DNA of 64,000 bases from assembly GCA_037367405.1 (NCBI GenBank), contig JAZKJV010010627.1, forward strand, positions 496,001 to 560,000, in the 5' to 3' direction. Below the pieces are notes generated by a model. That model worked only from the letters and a program-made list of their open reading frames with translations, searched no databases and was not told the origin of the DNA. The DNA comes from Ottelia alismoides (Eukaryota > Streptophyta > Magnoliopsida > Alismatales > Hydrocharitaceae). A program made the position numbers and the translations under genes. Positions 62,746 to 64,000 of the stretch are shown one piece after another; the first letter of the stretch is position 1; each line of letters starts with the position of its first letter.

Positions 62746-63700
62746 ATTAACTCACTTTGCTTACTACAAAGAATATATCTGGCTTGGTGATGGTCACATA
62801 TAGGAGCTTCCCAACAAGCTCCATGTATGCCTTCTTATCTACCTCCTTAGTGTCATCATCAAACAACTTAATGTTCGGGTTTATGGGAATAGTGGTAGGC
62901 CTACAGTCAGCCATGCCTGTCTTAGAAAGAAGATCTGTTACGTACTTCCTCTGGGTCGTTACAAGACCTTGCCGGATCTTGGTAAATTCCAGTCCAAGGA
63001 AGTAGCGTAGAATGTCAAGGTCCTTGGTCACAAACTGCTGACCTAAGAAATCATTGATAGCTTGGATGCCATTCTCATCATCCCCCATAACAATGATATC
63101 ATCAACATAAACAAGTATGGTAACTGTACCTCTCTGAATCCTCTCAAAAAAAGTGAATGATCACCAATCGATTTCACAAATCCTTATTGCTCTATCAAGT
63201 CCGAGAGCCTCTGGAAACATGCTCGTGGACTCTTCTTACGGACGTAATCACCTTGTGAAGCTTGCAAAGCATCTGGCACCCCCTCAGTAGCGAACCCACT
63301 TGGCTGCTACATGTAGAATTCCTCCTGTAGGTTACCATATAGAAAGCGTTCTTTACATCTAACTGGTTGAGGTGCCAATTTCATGTCACTACAACAGAAA
63401 GAAGTACAAACATAGTAGAATGCCTAACCACTGGAGAGAAGGTATCTTGATAGTCCACCCCATATATATGGATGAATCCACATGCCACAAGTCTCATCTT
63501 ATAGCGATCTACATTGCCATCTGCTTAGTGCTTCACCGTGAACAATCACTTGCATCCAACAACAGATTTTTTAGTAGGAGATGTAATAATGCTCCAAGTG
63601 CCACACAATTGAAGCGTGACCATCTCCTCCATGGCAAGACGCCACTGACTATCTTATATGGCCTCCTGATATGTCTGTGGAATCTCCGTGACTGATAGTG
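62746..63700 (-). pseudogene. Q: reverse transcriptase
   Basis: A 113-residue frame contains GIQAINDFLGQQFVTKDLDI, VTTQRKYVTDLLSKTGMADC and LVGKLLYVTITKPDIFFVVS. Just upstream (about 63100-63117) the coding strand still reads VYVDDIIVMGDDENG, so the catalytic motif is kept. The N-terminal part, with KWLFTVKH-like and KNAF-like blocks at 63340-63640, is scattered over frames with stops. Confidence 0.85.
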
Positions 63701-64000
63701 CCATAGCAAATTTCTTAAAGTTCCTCTGAGAGTCTACTCAAGGAGACCTGGGCTGCTAGAATTTATGTAGTACAAGTACGTCTCTGCTTTCCCAGAGAAA
63801 TAGGAACATCAAGATACATCTACTACCAACTGAACCTGTAAACTACCCCTCTTGAGAGGGCACCTGCTCATCCTGTAAGGAATCTTGCTGCATAGAGAAC
63901 TCAGTAGTGCCATCAGTAAAAATAATGTATGCATTACATACCTGGGGTGTGTTGGATAATGGGAAAGGCCCATGAGTAAGGGGAACAATCTGAGCCCTTC
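63701..64000 (-). pseudogene. Q: integrase C-terminal spacer
   Basis: The coding strand reads TPQVCNAYIIFTDGTTEFSM, the same hydrophilic tail seen in A, D and I between integrase and RT. It runs past the window edge. Confidence 0.75.

Larger units (their letters stand above)
62052..64000 (-). mobile_element. Element Q: degenerate copia, runs off the window
   Basis: From the 3' LTR at 62052-62196 the minus strand reads RNase H, RT and the end of integrase. Its 5' half is beyond the window. It is related to A, B, D, E and I. Confidence 0.88.

Overview
This window looks like a gene-poor stretch of the nuclear genome of a flowering plant, probably a heterochromatic or intergenic region. I find no ordinary host gene, rRNA or tRNA gene. 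Almost everything recognisable is a transposable element, and many elements sit inside one another. The plant assignment rests on Ty1-copia retrotransposons with short LTRs and initiator-tRNA-Met type primer sites, plant L1-type LINEs with a zf-RVT domain, a plant RTE LINE, a SINE with an RTE-like tail, and a plant mobile domain (PMD) gene inside a Mutator-like element. A monocot is possible but I cannot prove it.

Layout. 1-15375: an old minus-strand copia element D (7657-14700) was hit by copia B, whose interior was hit by copia A and whose 3' LTR received the complete minus-strand copia C (2687-7597, 5-bp target duplication CTCCT). D's leader also received a Mutator-like element (11582-14450) with 81-bp terminal inverted repeats that match at every base I compared, a 9-bp target duplication, a four-unit 87-bp tandem array and one PMD gene. 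A LINE remnant follows. 15965-21042: copia E, complete with both LTRs and duplication ATGTT. 21060-25459: LINE remnant, relic LTR, low-complexity DNA and the end of a second TIR element, which is split by a 5'-truncated L1 LINE (P). 26987-29675: element F, an LTR element without coding capacity.

32297-32473: a tRNA-derived SINE with 19-bp duplications. 32640-48108: copia I (duplication GTTTA), opened by a 10.2-kb noncoding long-LTR element J (36209-46402, duplication ATCCT), itself opened by a 2.6-kb solo LTR K (38195-40787, duplication GACAT). 48857-51561: a nonautonomous Mutator-like element G with extremely G-rich DNA, containing a 1.14-kb miniature LTR element H. 52470-64000: copia LTR N, split by a full-length but dead RTE LINE (52601-61715), which is split by an L1 LINE O (55828-61593) with two uninterrupted ORFs and a perfect 17-bp duplication; then a minus-strand copia Q running off the window.

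How the parts work together: autonomous copia, L1 and RTE machinery plausibly served the nonautonomous copies (F, H, J, G, the SINE), and the nesting gives a relative order of insertion. The least routine items are the PMD-carrying Mutator-like element with its palindromic 87-bp array, and the apparently intact L1 LINE O.
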